NCBI GenBank assembly: GCA_034439475.1
Contig: JAWXAN010000018.1
Location: 1 to 64,000, forward strand
DNA from: Candidatus Zixiibacteriota bacterium
GTDB taxonomy: Bacteria > Zixibacteria > MSB-5A5 > GN15 > FEB-12
Direction: 5' to 3'
Length of the DNA stretch: 64,000 nucleotides
The notes under the pieces were generated by a model, which had not been told where the DNA came from, did no database searches, and saw only the letters and a program-made list of their open reading frames with translations. Positions 17,054 through 26,761 of the stretch are shown here, in pieces (position 1 is the first letter of the stretch; every line of letters begins with the position of its first letter). The translations under genes and the position numbers were made by a program.

Positions 17054-18385
17054 CTAAACAGGAACTGCTTCTTCTCGGAGAGGACGAGTGGTTCTCTCGA
17101 CCGACGCAACACCGAGCACACCCAATTCGAGCGCCGCGAGAAGCGAGAACTTGGCAAGCATACCGAGTGTGAAAAATCCCGAAAAGTTGCCGGTAAACAA
17201 CACTGTGATATACGGTATGAGCATGAGCATTGCGATGAGAGCACGAAAGGGATGGTTATACCGTGTGGACCAATAGACATAGTACATCAGCGCACACAAA
17301 AATATTCCGGCGAGAAGCTGCACAAACATCGCCACGGGATATGAAAATGAAGCGACCAAAATAGCAGGATAAGCCATGGTGTACAGATAACCCTTGTCAA
17401 AAATGTAATACGAAATCTTCGGTCCAAGGATATTGAGCATGAGATATTTCATCCCCACACTCCCTTCCTCTGCCTTCGCTGGCGAGATTATGCCGTTAAC
17501 TTCCGCCTTCCAGTGATTATTGTCATAATGTCCCTCATCAAAATAGTCCTTGTCAACGGCCCACCAGAGGTGCCCTTGGTTGGCAAGTACCCTATCTGCG
17601 AGGATAAAGGTTGCCATATCGGAATCATCTGCCCCAAGGTGGTAGCTACCAAATGATAGAAGAAGAAATAATCCGACAGCGCTGGACAGCAACATGACTG
17701 TTTTTGCGCGAAACATCCGCCAAGGCTTTGCAGACGAGATTGACCTCATTGCGGAAGGAGCAAAATAGCAGATTAACAAGAGTAGCAAGGATGAAAATTT
17801 ATTGGCCGTCAGGATCAGATGAACAATCAAGGCCACGAGCAGGATATCGCTTAAATGGATTTTCTTGTGCGATTTACGCGCCCAGCCGAGCATAAATACA
17901 AGAGCGTAACCGTAGACCACAAGGAACCGCTCAAAAGATCCGCCTTCCTGATAATGCTCCAGCTTGTTAATGCCTTGAAGGAGAGGAATACCGTGCACCG
18001 CAAAATCATGAAAGATATACAAGAGGAGCACGCCAACAATTAAGACACCGAGCCATTTCATCAACTGGAATCGTTTCCACTCGACACCGAAAGAATAATC
18101 CGTACGGGGCATCGGTGATGACAAAACAAATCGGCCTGCTATCAGAAATCCGAAATTAGAAATAAGATAGAACAGGATAAGCCGTGATGTAGCAAATGTG
18201 GTCTCTGTGTACCTGAACAACTCAATATTATAAATCCCAAAATCATTGTAATAGCAGGAAAGCGCCGACCATGTCTGTATTGCAAAAAGGTATCCCAGAA
18301 ACAACGAATACGGCCGAAATCTCTTAATGAGAAATAAACAGCTTAAAATAAATATGATCAAGCTAAGCGTGTTGAAAAGTATCAT
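17054..18385 (-). CDS. O-antigen/capsule polymerase candidate (Wzy-like)
   Basis: The 443 residues are almost entirely hydrophobic helices, about 11-12 of them, interrupted by one larger hydrophilic loop at roughly residues 235-305 that would face the periplasm. This is the architecture of Wzy polymerases, which join lipid-linked repeat units. Wzy sequences are too divergent to assign by motif, so the call rests on topology and on lying between Wzx and Wzz candidates. The start overlaps the stop of the preceding gene by 23 nt. Confidence 0.7.
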   Translation of the reverse strand: MILFNTLSLIIFILSCLFLIKRFRPYSLFLGYLFAIQTWSALSCYYNDFGIYNIELFRYTETTFATSRLILFYLISNFGFLIAGRFVLSSPMPRTDYSFGVEWKRFQLMKWLGVLIVGVLLLYIFHDFAVHGIPLLQGINKLEHYQEGGSFERFLVVYGYALVFMLGWARKSHKKIHLSDILLVALIVHLILTANKFSSLLLLLICYFAPSAMRSISSAKPWRMFRAKTVMLLSSAVGLFLLLSFGSYHLGADDSDMATFILADRVLANQGHLWWAVDKDYFDEGHYDNNHWKAEVNGIISPAKAEEGSVGMKYLMLNILGPKISYYIFDKGYLYTMAYPAILVASFSYPVAMFVQLLAGIFLCALMYYVYWSTRYNHPFRALIAMLMLIPYITVLFTGNFSGFFTLGMLAKFSLLAALELGVLGVASVERTTRPLREEAVPV

Positions 18386-19784
18386 GCTCTGCTACCGCGG
18401 CGAAAGCCGCATAGAGATTGTCAATATTCTCAGGCGCCATCACCCAAATATCTGTGAGCGGATCTGTCCAGTATCCTGCGAATGAATCTCGGATCATTCT
18501 GTCCATAAACATACTATCAGCATCAATATCCCGCTTGAAATCGGCAAGAATTCGAAAGAGAAGGGGTTTCAGCATTGTAATATCTTTGCAGTAATGGACA
18601 GATGACAATCCCGAGAAATACATCGGAGAAAAAGTCACTGCCAGTATGCCCAGCAGTCCCGCTTCGAATGCCGTCGTTCCGGACACAGTCAAGACCAGCG
18701 ATGCCCGTTTATAAATCTCGAATGTCGATACGCTATGAGCGACGAGGGCGACATTGGGGATTTGCTTAATCGCCTTGAAAAACGAAATTGGTTTCATTCC
18801 CAGTAAATTCGGGTGCTCTTTAATCACTAATGTCGTATCGAAGGGGAGTGACCGCCGAATGTCCTTGATAAGCTTAAGCTGATCGCTGACATACGGCCCA
18901 ACCACATCTATCGACGACTCGGGCTGGACATGGAGACCGTAAAAGGCAATCCGCCCCGTGATATCATCGAGTTTGTCATACCTGCAAAAGTAATTGAGAT
19001 AAAGCGAGTTGACCTGGGTAGATACCAGTGTCGAGAGCCTATCAGTAAAGTGATGGTGGGTCAAATGCCGATTTGGCCCCTCTATCAACGACTTCATCCG
19101 ATTAGTTGCCATATCGCCAATCCGCTTCACATTGACACTTCCCTGCCCATTATTGATATGGAAGTACGCCGGGCGGCTTTGTGTGCGGATGAAGTCATCG
19201 ATGAGTTCCCGCCCACTGTCGGGGCTCACATCTGGCTGAGAGCTGTTGACTGAGACCATATCGTCATAGAACACACCTCTGCCAATAAAAAACCGCCCTT
19301 CAGGATAGCGCAAAGATTGCGCGGCATAGAGGGGAATATTAAGCTCGCAGCAAAGCATATGTGTGATAAGTTCATTGAGGTTGCTCGGTTCGGCAAAAAC
19401 ACAGTCAATCTGTCGTGACATAAGAAAGAGTTTTATGTCACGATAATAGAGGCAGGCGTAGTCATTGAGATTTGCCCTCTTCCTCGCCATAACGAATTTA
19501 TCCGAGAGAATGCTTTGATTGATGGAGATATCGGTCAATTCTTCTGTTTTGACAATCTCTTCAAGCAAATCCCTTTTTTCCTTGTCCGACAGATAATCTT
19601 TGCTCTCATACACGAGTTCGACAATTCGAGAATCATCGACCCCCTGAGCTTGCAGCCATTTCGTCCATAGCGGGTTGGTGGTCATCCAATGCACGTTATT
19701 TTCAGCCGCTTCAAAACGGCGCGCTATCGCATACTGGACACGGGTCAGATCAAACATCGACACAAAACAAATGTTTTTACTCAT
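18363..19784 (-). CDS. Capsule-synthesis-like (KpsC/LipB-related) glycan protein
   Basis: This encodes 473 residues from an ATG that forms an ATGA overlap with the flippase stop. The C-terminal half has VIKEHPNLLGMKPISFFKAI, then HSVSTFEIYKRASLVLTVSG and a TAFEAGLLG segment, the conserved core of the capsule_synth family seen in Kdo- and related ulosonic-acid transferases. The N-terminal half is less conserved. In this locus, which makes a nonulosonic acid, it could be the transferase for pseudaminic acid, but that is inference. No membrane segments are evident. A GTG two codons earlier is an alternative start. Confidence 0.65.
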   Translation of the reverse strand: MSKNICFVSMFDLTRVQYAIARRFEAAENNVHWMTTNPLWTKWLQAQGVDDSRIVELVYESKDYLSDKEKRDLLEEIVKTEELTDISINQSILSDKFVMARKRANLNDYACLYYRDIKLFLMSRQIDCVFAEPSNLNELITHMLCCELNIPLYAAQSLRYPEGRFFIGRGVFYDDMVSVNSSQPDVSPDSGRELIDDFIRTQSRPAYFHINNGQGSVNVKRIGDMATNRMKSLIEGPNRHLTHHHFTDRLSTLVSTQVNSLYLNYFCRYDKLDDITGRIAFYGLHVQPESSIDVVGPYVSDQLKLIKDIRRSLPFDTTLVIKEHPNLLGMKPISFFKAIKQIPNVALVAHSVSTFEIYKRASLVLTVSGTTAFEAGLLGILAVTFSPMYFSGLSSVHYCKDITMLKPLLFRILADFKRDIDADSMFMDRMIRDSFAGYWTDPLTDIWVMAPENIDNLYAAFAAVAEHDTFQHA

Positions 19785-21313
19785 TGACACACCATCGTTG
19801 GCTGGAGGGATTTGTCGCCTATACCAGCCTTAACGAGCAGAAAACTTCGCTCATTGCGATTTAAAAGATATTTGCAACTAATCAGATAGTGACACGTGAC
19901 GATAATCCCGCTCAATGTCATTCGGATCGAAAGAGAATCGGAAAATAATGCTTTAACGATCAGATGTCCTGCGCAACATACTATACCAAGCGCGAAGAGC
20001 GGAGCCAGCGAGACGACAAACTCCCGCCAATTAATATTCAGTGTGCGGTTCATTATTAGAATGAATGGAATGACCATGACAAAATCTGCCGTTAATGTCC
20101 CGATAAGTAAGCCCGCTATTCCATATTTGCCGACCAGCGACAGACTGAGAATAATATTTACCACAACACCGACGCAGGAAATCCGGAGAGATTTATTTGC
20201 CATGTTCATACCGATGGCAAGCGTGGAGGCAATAGATACAATCGGGTTGATTGTGAAGATTCCGAGCACAATTAGCGCAAGATGGCTGTACTGTGAAAAC
20301 TCAGTTCCCACCCACAAATATAGGAGGTCTTCCATCAAAATGTACAGTCCGGCAAGGGCCGGCAGAATCAGAAGGTAGGCATACCGAACCAAACGGAGGT
20401 AAATATCCTTAATGGATGGCATCGAACTTATCTGATGAAGTCGAGCTACCTCGGGCACAGCGGCCGAGTAGGTCATGCCGGTAATCATGCGCACAAGATT
20501 TCCGGGACGGTTTACTATGTCGTAAATAGCAAGCCCCGCAACCGGAAGCATAAGCCATATCAGGACTTTATCTATTTGGCCATTTATGAGACTCATAAAT
20601 CGTCCAAAGAACAGTACCGAGCTATAACTGGCAAGCTTGCGGAACAATCCCATATCCAGCGAGGCCGAAACAACAAAATGTCCCGGAAGGTATATCCGAA
20701 ACAAAACCAAATAGACCAGTAGCCGAAGCAGACTCAGTCCGGTGATAGCAGCAAAAGCGATATCTATCCTTCCATTCCAAAGCGCGACTGCGATGAGCAA
20801 TGCATATTGCAGAATATTAAGTGTCATGCTCACCGATTTTGAAATAATGAAGCGACTCATACCCTGAAGCACAGCACTAAAGGGCACACCGACAAATTGA
20901 AAAACCAGATTCAGGGCTATAAGGCCGACAGCGTTCGCTATGTGTTCAGGCGCAATGATCGCATCAGATTCGAGAAACTGCTCAAGAATCATCCCTTTTA
21001 AAAGGAATAGTATACAACCAACGAGAAGACCCAGCGCCAGATAATAGACAAGGGAGACGTTTAGCGCGCTCTGGATGTCCCGTGTGTTGCCGTCAGCGTC
21101 AAATCTCGCCACGGCGGTCATAAGCGAGGCCTCCATCCCCAAATCCATAAACGAAAGTGCGCCATGAATACTGAATATGCTGAGGAAAACAAAAACACCA
21201 TATCCTGACACCCCAAAATTATTGACGAGAATAGGTGTTGCAACAAGGCTCAGTGCAATGAGCACAACGCTGTCCAGGCTTGAGATGAGCGTGTTTGAGA
21301 ACAGCCGACTCAT
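19781..21313 (-). CDS. Wzx-like polysaccharide flippase (MOP superfamily)
   Basis: This encodes 510 residues with about 14 hydrophobic helices, the expected number for Wzx. It would flip the undecaprenyl-linked repeat unit across the inner membrane. The N-terminus (ISSLDSVVLIALSLVATPIL, then FGVSGYGVFVFLSIFS) is typical of the polysaccharide-export branch of the MOP superfamily. It starts with an ATGA overlap on the stop of the preceding gene and ends with a second 4-nt overlap on the next one, so the three genes should be translationally coupled. Confidence 0.85.
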   Translation of the reverse strand: MSRLFSNTLISSLDSVVLIALSLVATPILVNNFGVSGYGVFVFLSIFSIHGALSFMDLGMEASLMTAVARFDADGNTRDIQSALNVSLVYYLALGLLVGCILFLLKGMILEQFLESDAIIAPEHIANAVGLIALNLVFQFVGVPFSAVLQGMSRFIISKSVSMTLNILQYALLIAVALWNGRIDIAFAAITGLSLLRLLVYLVLFRIYLPGHFVVSASLDMGLFRKLASYSSVLFFGRFMSLINGQIDKVLIWLMLPVAGLAIYDIVNRPGNLVRMITGMTYSAAVPEVARLHQISSMPSIKDIYLRLVRYAYLLILPALAGLYILMEDLLYLWVGTEFSQYSHLALIVLGIFTINPIVSIASTLAIGMNMANKSLRISCVGVVVNIILSLSLVGKYGIAGLLIGTLTADFVMVIPFILIMNRTLNINWREFVVSLAPLFALGIVCCAGHLIVKALFSDSLSIRMTLSGIIVTCHYLISCKYLLNRNERSFLLVKAGIGDKSLQPTMVCQ

Positions 21314-22584
21314 ACCATGAACCGTTCGATTTCTGAGAAGAATCTATCGCATACGTGACCATCGGGCTGATAGAGATATTCCTGAACAAGTCTGTTCCGC
21401 TGGGCAACTTGATCTTTTGTAAACACAAAATCACTAATATCACCACTAACAAAGCGATTGCAGGCCGCCTGAAAATGCGCGAAACTTTCTGATATAACTA
21501 TGCCTTCGGCGGTGTGAAACGGCAGAATATGTTCTGTCAAACGAGGAACATGCGGATCCCATGACGTATATATGAGGCGTTTGCCTAAGAACATTGCTTC
21601 GAGCATCGCCGTCGTCTGGAAAGCGATAATAAGTTCAGACCGGACAATCAACTCATTGGCAATTGCCGAGCCTCCAACAACCTTGAGATTGGGCAATTCG
21701 TATTTCGCTTTCAGTTCCGTGAAGTCGAGTTGCTGAGGATGCGTTTTATATACAAAGTTATAAGTCGGATTGCTTTTGGCCATTTCGTAGAGATAGTGAT
21801 GGCACTCATGTTTCATCTTCCGCCATGTGAGATTCTCCGAAGCGACAAGCTCGATTGGAATGTAGGCTGCGTCATCATAGGAAAACAAAGTAATGAGCGG
21901 CTGGGGTTTGGTGAAAAGATTGTCGACAGTAAAATCCATCTTCTGGTAGAACAAATCCGAGCGCGGCTGCCCAAGGACTGTTAATTTGTCATCGGTCACA
22001 CCAATACGTTTCCAAAACTCCTTCTGACGCTCGCTCCACACAAAAATATGATCGGACATAAATGGCGCGCATTTTTTCGCCCGTATGACTTCATGCTCAA
22101 AAGAGTGCGGGGAGATTGTCCCTTCTTTGTCAATAACAACAGTTTTTACATCATGCGTCCATCCAACTCGGATAAATTCTCTTATCCAATAGAAGTTATC
22201 ATTGACCGCGACCATGAGCGCGGGGTTGAATCTATCTTTCAAGGCAGAGAACATGAGTTCGCATTCAGCGTGATATTCCTGAACACGCATCGGATCTTCC
22301 AGATCATACGAAGCCGTCATATCCTGAACGCCTTGGGCGAAAAACAGCTTTGCTCCCTTGAAAAGTATCGGAGCTTCAACGACGACTATATTATATTTGG
22401 TATTTGCGGCTCTGAGCGCTTTGATATCCTGATCGAAAAAATGATTGATGACAAGAATTGTCTTCTTAGCAGGTTCATAATCAGCGCGTAATGACTCGAT
22501 ATAATCGAGCGCCTGACGCCGATAGATGCGCATCTTTGCGGTTCGTGGCAGTATATGCCGGGCAAGTGTTTTGATTGCTCCCAT
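21310..22584 (-). CDS. Putative GT-B glycosyl/polyol-phosphate transferase of the glycan locus
   Basis: This encodes 424 residues with no signal peptide. A basic N-terminus is followed by a Rossmann-like strand (KTILVINHFF), and the middle carries HIFVWSERQKEFWKRIG and LTVLGQPRSD. The C-terminal half has FVYKTHPQQLDF and a TTAMLEAMFLGKRLIYTSWD segment resembling the phosphate-binding end of capsule and CDP-glycerol type transferases. I cannot assign a donor. It is a candidate for attaching the acidic sugar, because it directly follows pseI with only five bases between them. Confidence 0.55.
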   Translation of the reverse strand: MGAIKTLARHILPRTAKMRIYRRQALDYIESLRADYEPAKKTILVINHFFDQDIKALRAANTKYNIVVVEAPILFKGAKLFFAQGVQDMTASYDLEDPMRVQEYHAECELMFSALKDRFNPALMVAVNDNFYWIREFIRVGWTHDVKTVVIDKEGTISPHSFEHEVIRAKKCAPFMSDHIFVWSERQKEFWKRIGVTDDKLTVLGQPRSDLFYQKMDFTVDNLFTKPQPLITLFSYDDAAYIPIELVASENLTWRKMKHECHHYLYEMAKSNPTYNFVYKTHPQQLDFTELKAKYELPNLKVVGGSAIANELIVRSELIIAFQTTAMLEAMFLGKRLIYTSWDPHVPRLTEHILPFHTAEGIVISESFAHFQAACNRFVSGDISDFVFTKDQVAQRNRLVQEYLYQPDGHVCDRFFSEIERFMV

Positions 22585-22589
22585 TTACT

Positions 22590-23642
22590 CTACCCTATCA
22601 AATCCCAACTCATCGGCGTCCCTTTTTTGACAGCGTTCCTTACCCGCTTGCCAAGGAGAATGTCAAGATAGCGCGGGGGTAGACCGAAGCCCGGCCTGAC
22701 ATCGCGAAGGTTTTCGACTGTCAATATCTCCCCTTCTTTCATATCAATCGCTACATAAAGCGAACGGCGGAACTGGAGCGACTTTTTTTCCTTTGATGTT
22801 GCCCCATACGTTATTTGACCCAGGGACTGCCAAGCGCGTTCTGTTTCCACAACAAGTGATCTGAGTTCATCAGGCTCAAGTGAAAAGGCCGAGTCAACCC
22901 CTCCTTCGGCGCGGGAAAGGGTGAAGTGCTTTTCAATGACAGTCGCGCCGAGCGCCACCGATGCCACCGCAACACCTACTCCCATAGAATGATCCGATAA
23001 GCCTACCTGAACGTCGAAGAGTTCACGCATATGGGGGATCGTGTTCAGGTTTGAAGACTCTGGGTTAGCCGGATAACTGCTTGTGCATTTAAGCAATACA
23101 AGCGAATTGCATCCCGCGGAGCAAGCAGCTCGAACGGTTTCATCGAGTTCTGCAATTGTCGCCATGCCGGTTGAGATAATCATCGGTTTTCCGGTTGAGG
23201 CAATTTTTTTTATTAAAGGAATATCGGTGTTTTCAAACGATGCGACTTTGTAGCAGGGAACATTAAGCGTCTCAAGGAAGTCGACAGCGGTCACATCAAA
23301 GGGCGTGCTAAATCCGATCATCCCCCGCTCACGACATCGGTCAAAGATCGTTTTGTGCCATTCCCATGGGGTACAGGCTTGCTTATAGAGGGCAAAGAGC
23401 GAATTTCCTTTCCAGAGGCTATCAGGGTCGTCGATGCGGAATTCGCGTTCGTTTAAATCCAATGTCATCGTCTCGGCCGTATATGTCTGAATTTTGAGCG
23501 CGTGAGCGCCAGCATCGGCCGCGATATCGACAAGTTTTAGCGCCCGCTCAAGTGACTGGTTATGATTGCCGGACATCTCAGCTATAATAAATGGAGCATG
23601 CGCGGACGAAATTGAACGCGAGCCTATCTGTATCGGATTCAT
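22590..23642 (-). CDS. pseI: Pseudaminic acid synthase
   Basis: This encodes 350 residues. It condenses 6-deoxy-AltdiNAc with phosphoenolpyruvate to give pseudaminic acid. The N-terminal TIM-barrel domain contains IIAEMSGNHNQSLERAL, the PseI-type IQTYTAETMTLD, LWKGNSLFALY and GLSDHSMG. The C-terminal antifreeze-like (SAF) domain begins near RRSLYVAIDMKEGE. The LWKGNS and EWHKTIFDRC segments are characteristic of PseI rather than NeuB or LegI. The ATG at 23640-23642 forms an ATGA overlap with the pseH stop, so the 31 upstream in-frame codons are rejected. Confidence 0.93.
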   Translation of the reverse strand: MNPIQIGSRSISSAHAPFIIAEMSGNHNQSLERALKLVDIAADAGAHALKIQTYTAETMTLDLNEREFRIDDPDSLWKGNSLFALYKQACTPWEWHKTIFDRCRERGMIGFSTPFDVTAVDFLETLNVPCYKVASFENTDIPLIKKIASTGKPMIISTGMATIAELDETVRAACSAGCNSLVLLKCTSSYPANPESSNLNTIPHMRELFDVQVGLSDHSMGVGVAVASVALGATVIEKHFTLSRAEGGVDSAFSLEPDELRSLVVETERAWQSLGQITYGATSKEKKSLQFRRSLYVAIDMKEGEILTVENLRDVRPGFGLPPRYLDILLGKRVRNAVKKGTPMSWDLIG

Positions 23643-24238
23643 CGTATCTCCACTTCTGAATTGACTGTATCCGCGGAAACGGCAGAAGCTTTGGATACAA
23701 TCGATGAAAGCAATTGTTGTCGCGAAAACTGCCACTCCGAATCAAGCAAGGAAAAGAGAAAAATATCACAGAACTGTTTGTCTTTTTTGAAATGACTACG
23801 CAGAGTACCGTCATTCGTAAACCCGAGACGAGCAAACAATTTTTGGCTTGGAGTATTAAAATCCAACACCTCACCGCACACTTTCCGCAAACCACGAGTC
23901 TGAAATATGTGATCAAGCGAAGCTATGCCGAGAAGTGTTCCGGTTCCTCTGGGAAGGTCTTCAACGCCGAGATAAAAACCCCAGAGACAGGTTCCATGTG
24001 TCAAATCAATATTCTTGACTGTCGATACTCCGCACGGCTTTCCGTCCAGCTCGAATATCAGGACTTCGACCGAATTGTCGTTACTAACGATTGAGAACCA
24101 CTCATGATGTTCGGCTTCGGATATAAGTTTATAGTTGTACATTTGCGAGCGCACCCGAAGGGAGTTTCGCCACTCGCGAACCATTGGGAGGTCAGCTTTT
24201 TGAAGCGGTCTCAGACTACACTCTTTTAGTTCAGACAC
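23639..24238 (-). CDS. pseH: UDP-4-amino-4,6-dideoxy-AltNAc N-acetyltransferase (GNAT)
   Basis: This encodes 199 residues starting from GTG. It acetylates the 4-amino group of the PseC product using acetyl-CoA. It is a GNAT-fold protein: LRPLQKADLPMVREWRNSLRVRSQM at the N-terminus is typical of PseH, the PRGTGTLLG stretch corresponds to the acetyl-CoA pyrophosphate loop, and the C-terminal half has KVCGEVLDFNTPSQKLFARLG. It overlaps pseG by 8 nt and pseI by 4 nt, so pseG-pseH-pseI form a coupled block carrying three successive steps of the pathway. Confidence 0.9.
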   Translation of the reverse strand: MSELKECSLRPLQKADLPMVREWRNSLRVRSQMYNYKLISEAEHHEWFSIVSNDNSVEVLIFELDGKPCGVSTVKNIDLTHGTCLWGFYLGVEDLPRGTGTLLGIASLDHIFQTRGLRKVCGEVLDFNTPSQKLFARLGFTNDGTLRSHFKKDKQFCDIFLFSLLDSEWQFSRQQLLSSIVSKASAVSADTVNSEVEIR

Positions 24239-25349
24239 AGCTTTTCTCCATAATCAATGAGGCCACAGCCTCAGCACCAGTTTTATCATTCTCTTCAAAG
24301 AGGGACAATGCGCAAATACTCATCCGGGCTAATTTTTCGCGGCTGACTAATGCGTCATTTATTGCCTCTGCAATTGATCTCGAAGTAACCGACTCGTGCC
24401 AGCCAAGATTAATGCAGGCCCCGGTAGCCGCCACTGATTCGGTCATCTGTCTTTGATTCTCTGCCATAATTACAGTCAGCGCTGGCAGACCAAGATATGC
24501 TCTTTCCCATGTCGTGGTACCTCCTGCACATATCGACAGATCCGCATTTACCATCTTTTCTGCCATGTTTTTGATCTGGCAATGATACCTGCAACCCGGA
24601 ATTAACTCGGTTATTACTTGGATTTCGTTTCGGTGCGGGTTTGTCTCACCGACAACAACATCGACTCTAAGATCATGTCTGTTAACTTGTTTGAGCGCAT
24701 GCAGGGCTCGTGAAGTCAGGTTGTGCGGGTCAGTTCCACCGAAAAATATAAGTATTTTGTTAATATCACCTGATCGGGGTCGAATTCTTTTCTTTGCTTT
24801 TCGAAACTCGTCTCTGAGAAGCGCATATTGAGGACCAAGGAGCAGTTCACAGTCTGACGGAACAAGATATGAATAGAGCGATCTGGAATTCGGATACAAA
24901 TTCTGGTCCAAAAGAATGTTACAATCATGTGAGCGATTTGCGAGATCGTCTATTACCATGACGTTTTTGGCATGACTCCTCATGTTGACTTCCCAATCAA
25001 TATCGAGCGCATAATGATCGACAATAAGCCAGTCCACACTTCCAAATCTTTGCATAGCATCGGATGTTTGCTCGGCGTCATGCTTTGTGCTTACGCCCAA
25101 CCATTGGGCGTAAAATTTTTCAGGTACAGGAACAGGAATAGGAATAGGTGTGGTGGGCGTACTTGACTCAAGTCGGAAAACCTGAAACCCATTCAGCTCA
25201 ATCTCGGAAATGATATTTCCATTGTGCGCGCGGGATATAAAAACGACCTCGGCTTGGTTCTGCCTGAGTTGTTTGGCAAGGGTCAGGCAGCGCATAACAT
25301 GGCCTGTGCCAATTAACGTCGAAGAATCTGTTCGTATCGCAACCCGCAT
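24231..25349 (-). CDS. pseG: UDP-2,4-diacetamido-2,4,6-trideoxy-altropyranose hydrolase
   Basis: This encodes 372 residues of GT-B fold. It removes UDP from the diacetamido sugar to release the substrate of PseI. The N-terminus MRVAIRTDSSTLIGTGHVMRCLTLA contains the G-x-G-H-x-x-R catalytic His motif. WLIVDHYALD and the C-terminal CAGGTTTWERAYLGLP are also diagnostic. At about residues 65-76 there is a Pro-rich stretch (TPTTPIPIPVPVPEK) coded by a short hexamer repeat (ggaata-type on the plus strand), an insertion not expected in the family. The gene overlaps pseH by 8 nt. Confidence 0.92.
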   Translation of the reverse strand: MRVAIRTDSSTLIGTGHVMRCLTLAKQLRQNQAEVVFISRAHNGNIISEIELNGFQVFRLESSTPTTPIPIPVPVPEKFYAQWLGVSTKHDAEQTSDAMQRFGSVDWLIVDHYALDIDWEVNMRSHAKNVMVIDDLANRSHDCNILLDQNLYPNSRSLYSYLVPSDCELLLGPQYALLRDEFRKAKKRIRPRSGDINKILIFFGGTDPHNLTSRALHALKQVNRHDLRVDVVVGETNPHRNEIQVITELIPGCRYHCQIKNMAEKMVNADLSICAGGTTTWERAYLGLPALTVIMAENQRQMTESVAATGACINLGWHESVTSRSIAEAINDALVSREKLARMSICALSLFEENDKTGAEAVASLIMEKSCV

Positions 25350-25360
25350 AGTATCCTAAT

Positions 25361-26728
25361 TTAGTTAAGCCTTTTGAATCCTGATGTCGCTGGCCCGCCT
25401 ATCATGCTCGATTCGATAGTGCCAAGCTTTTGCAACTCTGCGATGTCGGCGAGTACTTCGTCAACGGCAACAAGATAATCTTTGACATGCTTTTCGGTAT
25501 GAGCATACATGGAGTAAAACGACGTCGATGCCAGAAATTCCCGCTCAAGCATCTTCTGTACAAAGAGCGCTTTAATAGAAAGTCCGAGCGAGCCTTCAAA
25601 TGAGAAATGGCTCAGGGGCGGAATTCCGCCAACATCAATGGTAATTCCGTGAGCCTGCCCTGCTTTAGTCCATCCGGCCTGAATGGCTTTGCCAATCGTC
25701 ATTAAATGTTCACCAGCATTCACTTTTTGATGCTTGCGGATTGTCGCAAGGGCCGCGGTGGGACCGATACGCTCTGACCAGTTGGTGCTTGAGATAAATG
25801 TCTTCTGCGCGGCTTGCATAATCGACGCGCGGCCAATAATTGCGGCAATGGGGTAACCGTTACCCATAGCCTTTGAAAAGACGGCCATATCAGGTGTTAC
25901 ATTCATAAGCAGATGAGCCCCGCCGGAATTCATACGAAAGCCGGCTGAAATTTCATCCATAATGAAGACCGCTCCGGTTTTGTCAGCGAGCATGCGCACA
26001 CCCTCCATAAAGCCCAAATCAGGCGGTTCATTTCGTACCGGCTCCATTATAATTGCAGCCAAATCGTTTCCATGTTCGGCAACTATTGCTTTCAGTTTCT
26101 CGATCTTGTTATATCGAAACGGCAGCGCGGTTCCGGCTAATGCTTTTGGCACACCATTCGGTTCCAATCCCGAGATCAAATGTTCACCGAGCGCGTTTTC
26201 GGTGCCGAGATTGGCCGACAAATACCAGTCATGCCATCCATGATAGCCGCAGAAGGCAACTTTGTCGCGTCCAGTTGCGGTGCGTGCGATTCGTATTGCG
26301 ATAGTAGTCGCCTCTCCCCCGGCTCGTGAGTAGCGCACCATCTCCGCCCAGGGGTGAATATCGCAGAGTAGTTCCGCCAGCTCAACTTCTTCAGGACAGT
26401 TCAGCGAAGAACTGCTCCCGTTGGCAATAGCTTTCAATACTGCAGCATCGACATCGGGATCGGCATATCCCAAAACGTTCGCTCCGATACCGCTTATACT
26501 CATATCAATATACTTATTACCATCAAGATCCCACACTTCGGCCCCTTTGGCTTTGCTGTAATAGCCGGGCCACACACCGGGCGCGAACATGTCAGGGCGC
26601 TTTGAGAGCAACTGTGTCATGCCGGGGATAAGCCGTTTGGCCTTTTCCTGCATGGCGAGGCTTAGAGGTATTTTTGTTGTCTTCGGCAGACGCAGAGTGC
26701 GCTTTTCATTCTTTGTGTCAGTCTTCAT
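25361..26728 (-). CDS. Class III aminotransferase, glutamate-1-semialdehyde aminomutase-like
   Basis: This encodes 455 residues with a PLP-dependent fold. AEVWDLDGNKYIDMSISGIG and RYSRAGGEATTIAIRIARTATGR mark the HemL-like class. FIMDEISAGFRMN provides the PLP-ring Asp, and AVFSKAMGNGYPIAAIIG contains the Schiff-base Lys. It is not the haem-pathway enzyme by context, since no hem genes are near. It lies between pseG and the cytidylyltransferase. The pathway already has its normal aminotransferase (PseC, 28429-29712), so this one probably introduces an additional amino group into a modified sugar or makes an amino-acid decoration. The precise substrate is unknown. Confidence 0.85.
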   Translation of the reverse strand: MKTDTKNEKRTLRLPKTTKIPLSLAMQEKAKRLIPGMTQLLSKRPDMFAPGVWPGYYSKAKGAEVWDLDGNKYIDMSISGIGANVLGYADPDVDAAVLKAIANGSSSSLNCPEEVELAELLCDIHPWAEMVRYSRAGGEATTIAIRIARTATGRDKVAFCGYHGWHDWYLSANLGTENALGEHLISGLEPNGVPKALAGTALPFRYNKIEKLKAIVAEHGNDLAAIIMEPVRNEPPDLGFMEGVRMLADKTGAVFIMDEISAGFRMNSGGAHLLMNVTPDMAVFSKAMGNGYPIAAIIGRASIMQAAQKTFISSTNWSERIGPTAALATIRKHQKVNAGEHLMTIGKAIQAGWTKAGQAHGITIDVGGIPPLSHFSFEGSLGLSIKALFVQKMLEREFLASTSFYSMYAHTEKHVKDYLVAVDEVLADIAELQKLGTIESSMIGGPATSGFKRLN

Positions 26729-26761
26729 GCGTATTGAACCCTTTTTATCGGTATACTATTT

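Noticed and set aside
25361-26728. Haem-pathway hemL
   Set aside because: The sequence is HemL-like, but the operon context is nonulosonic acid synthesis with no haem genes.
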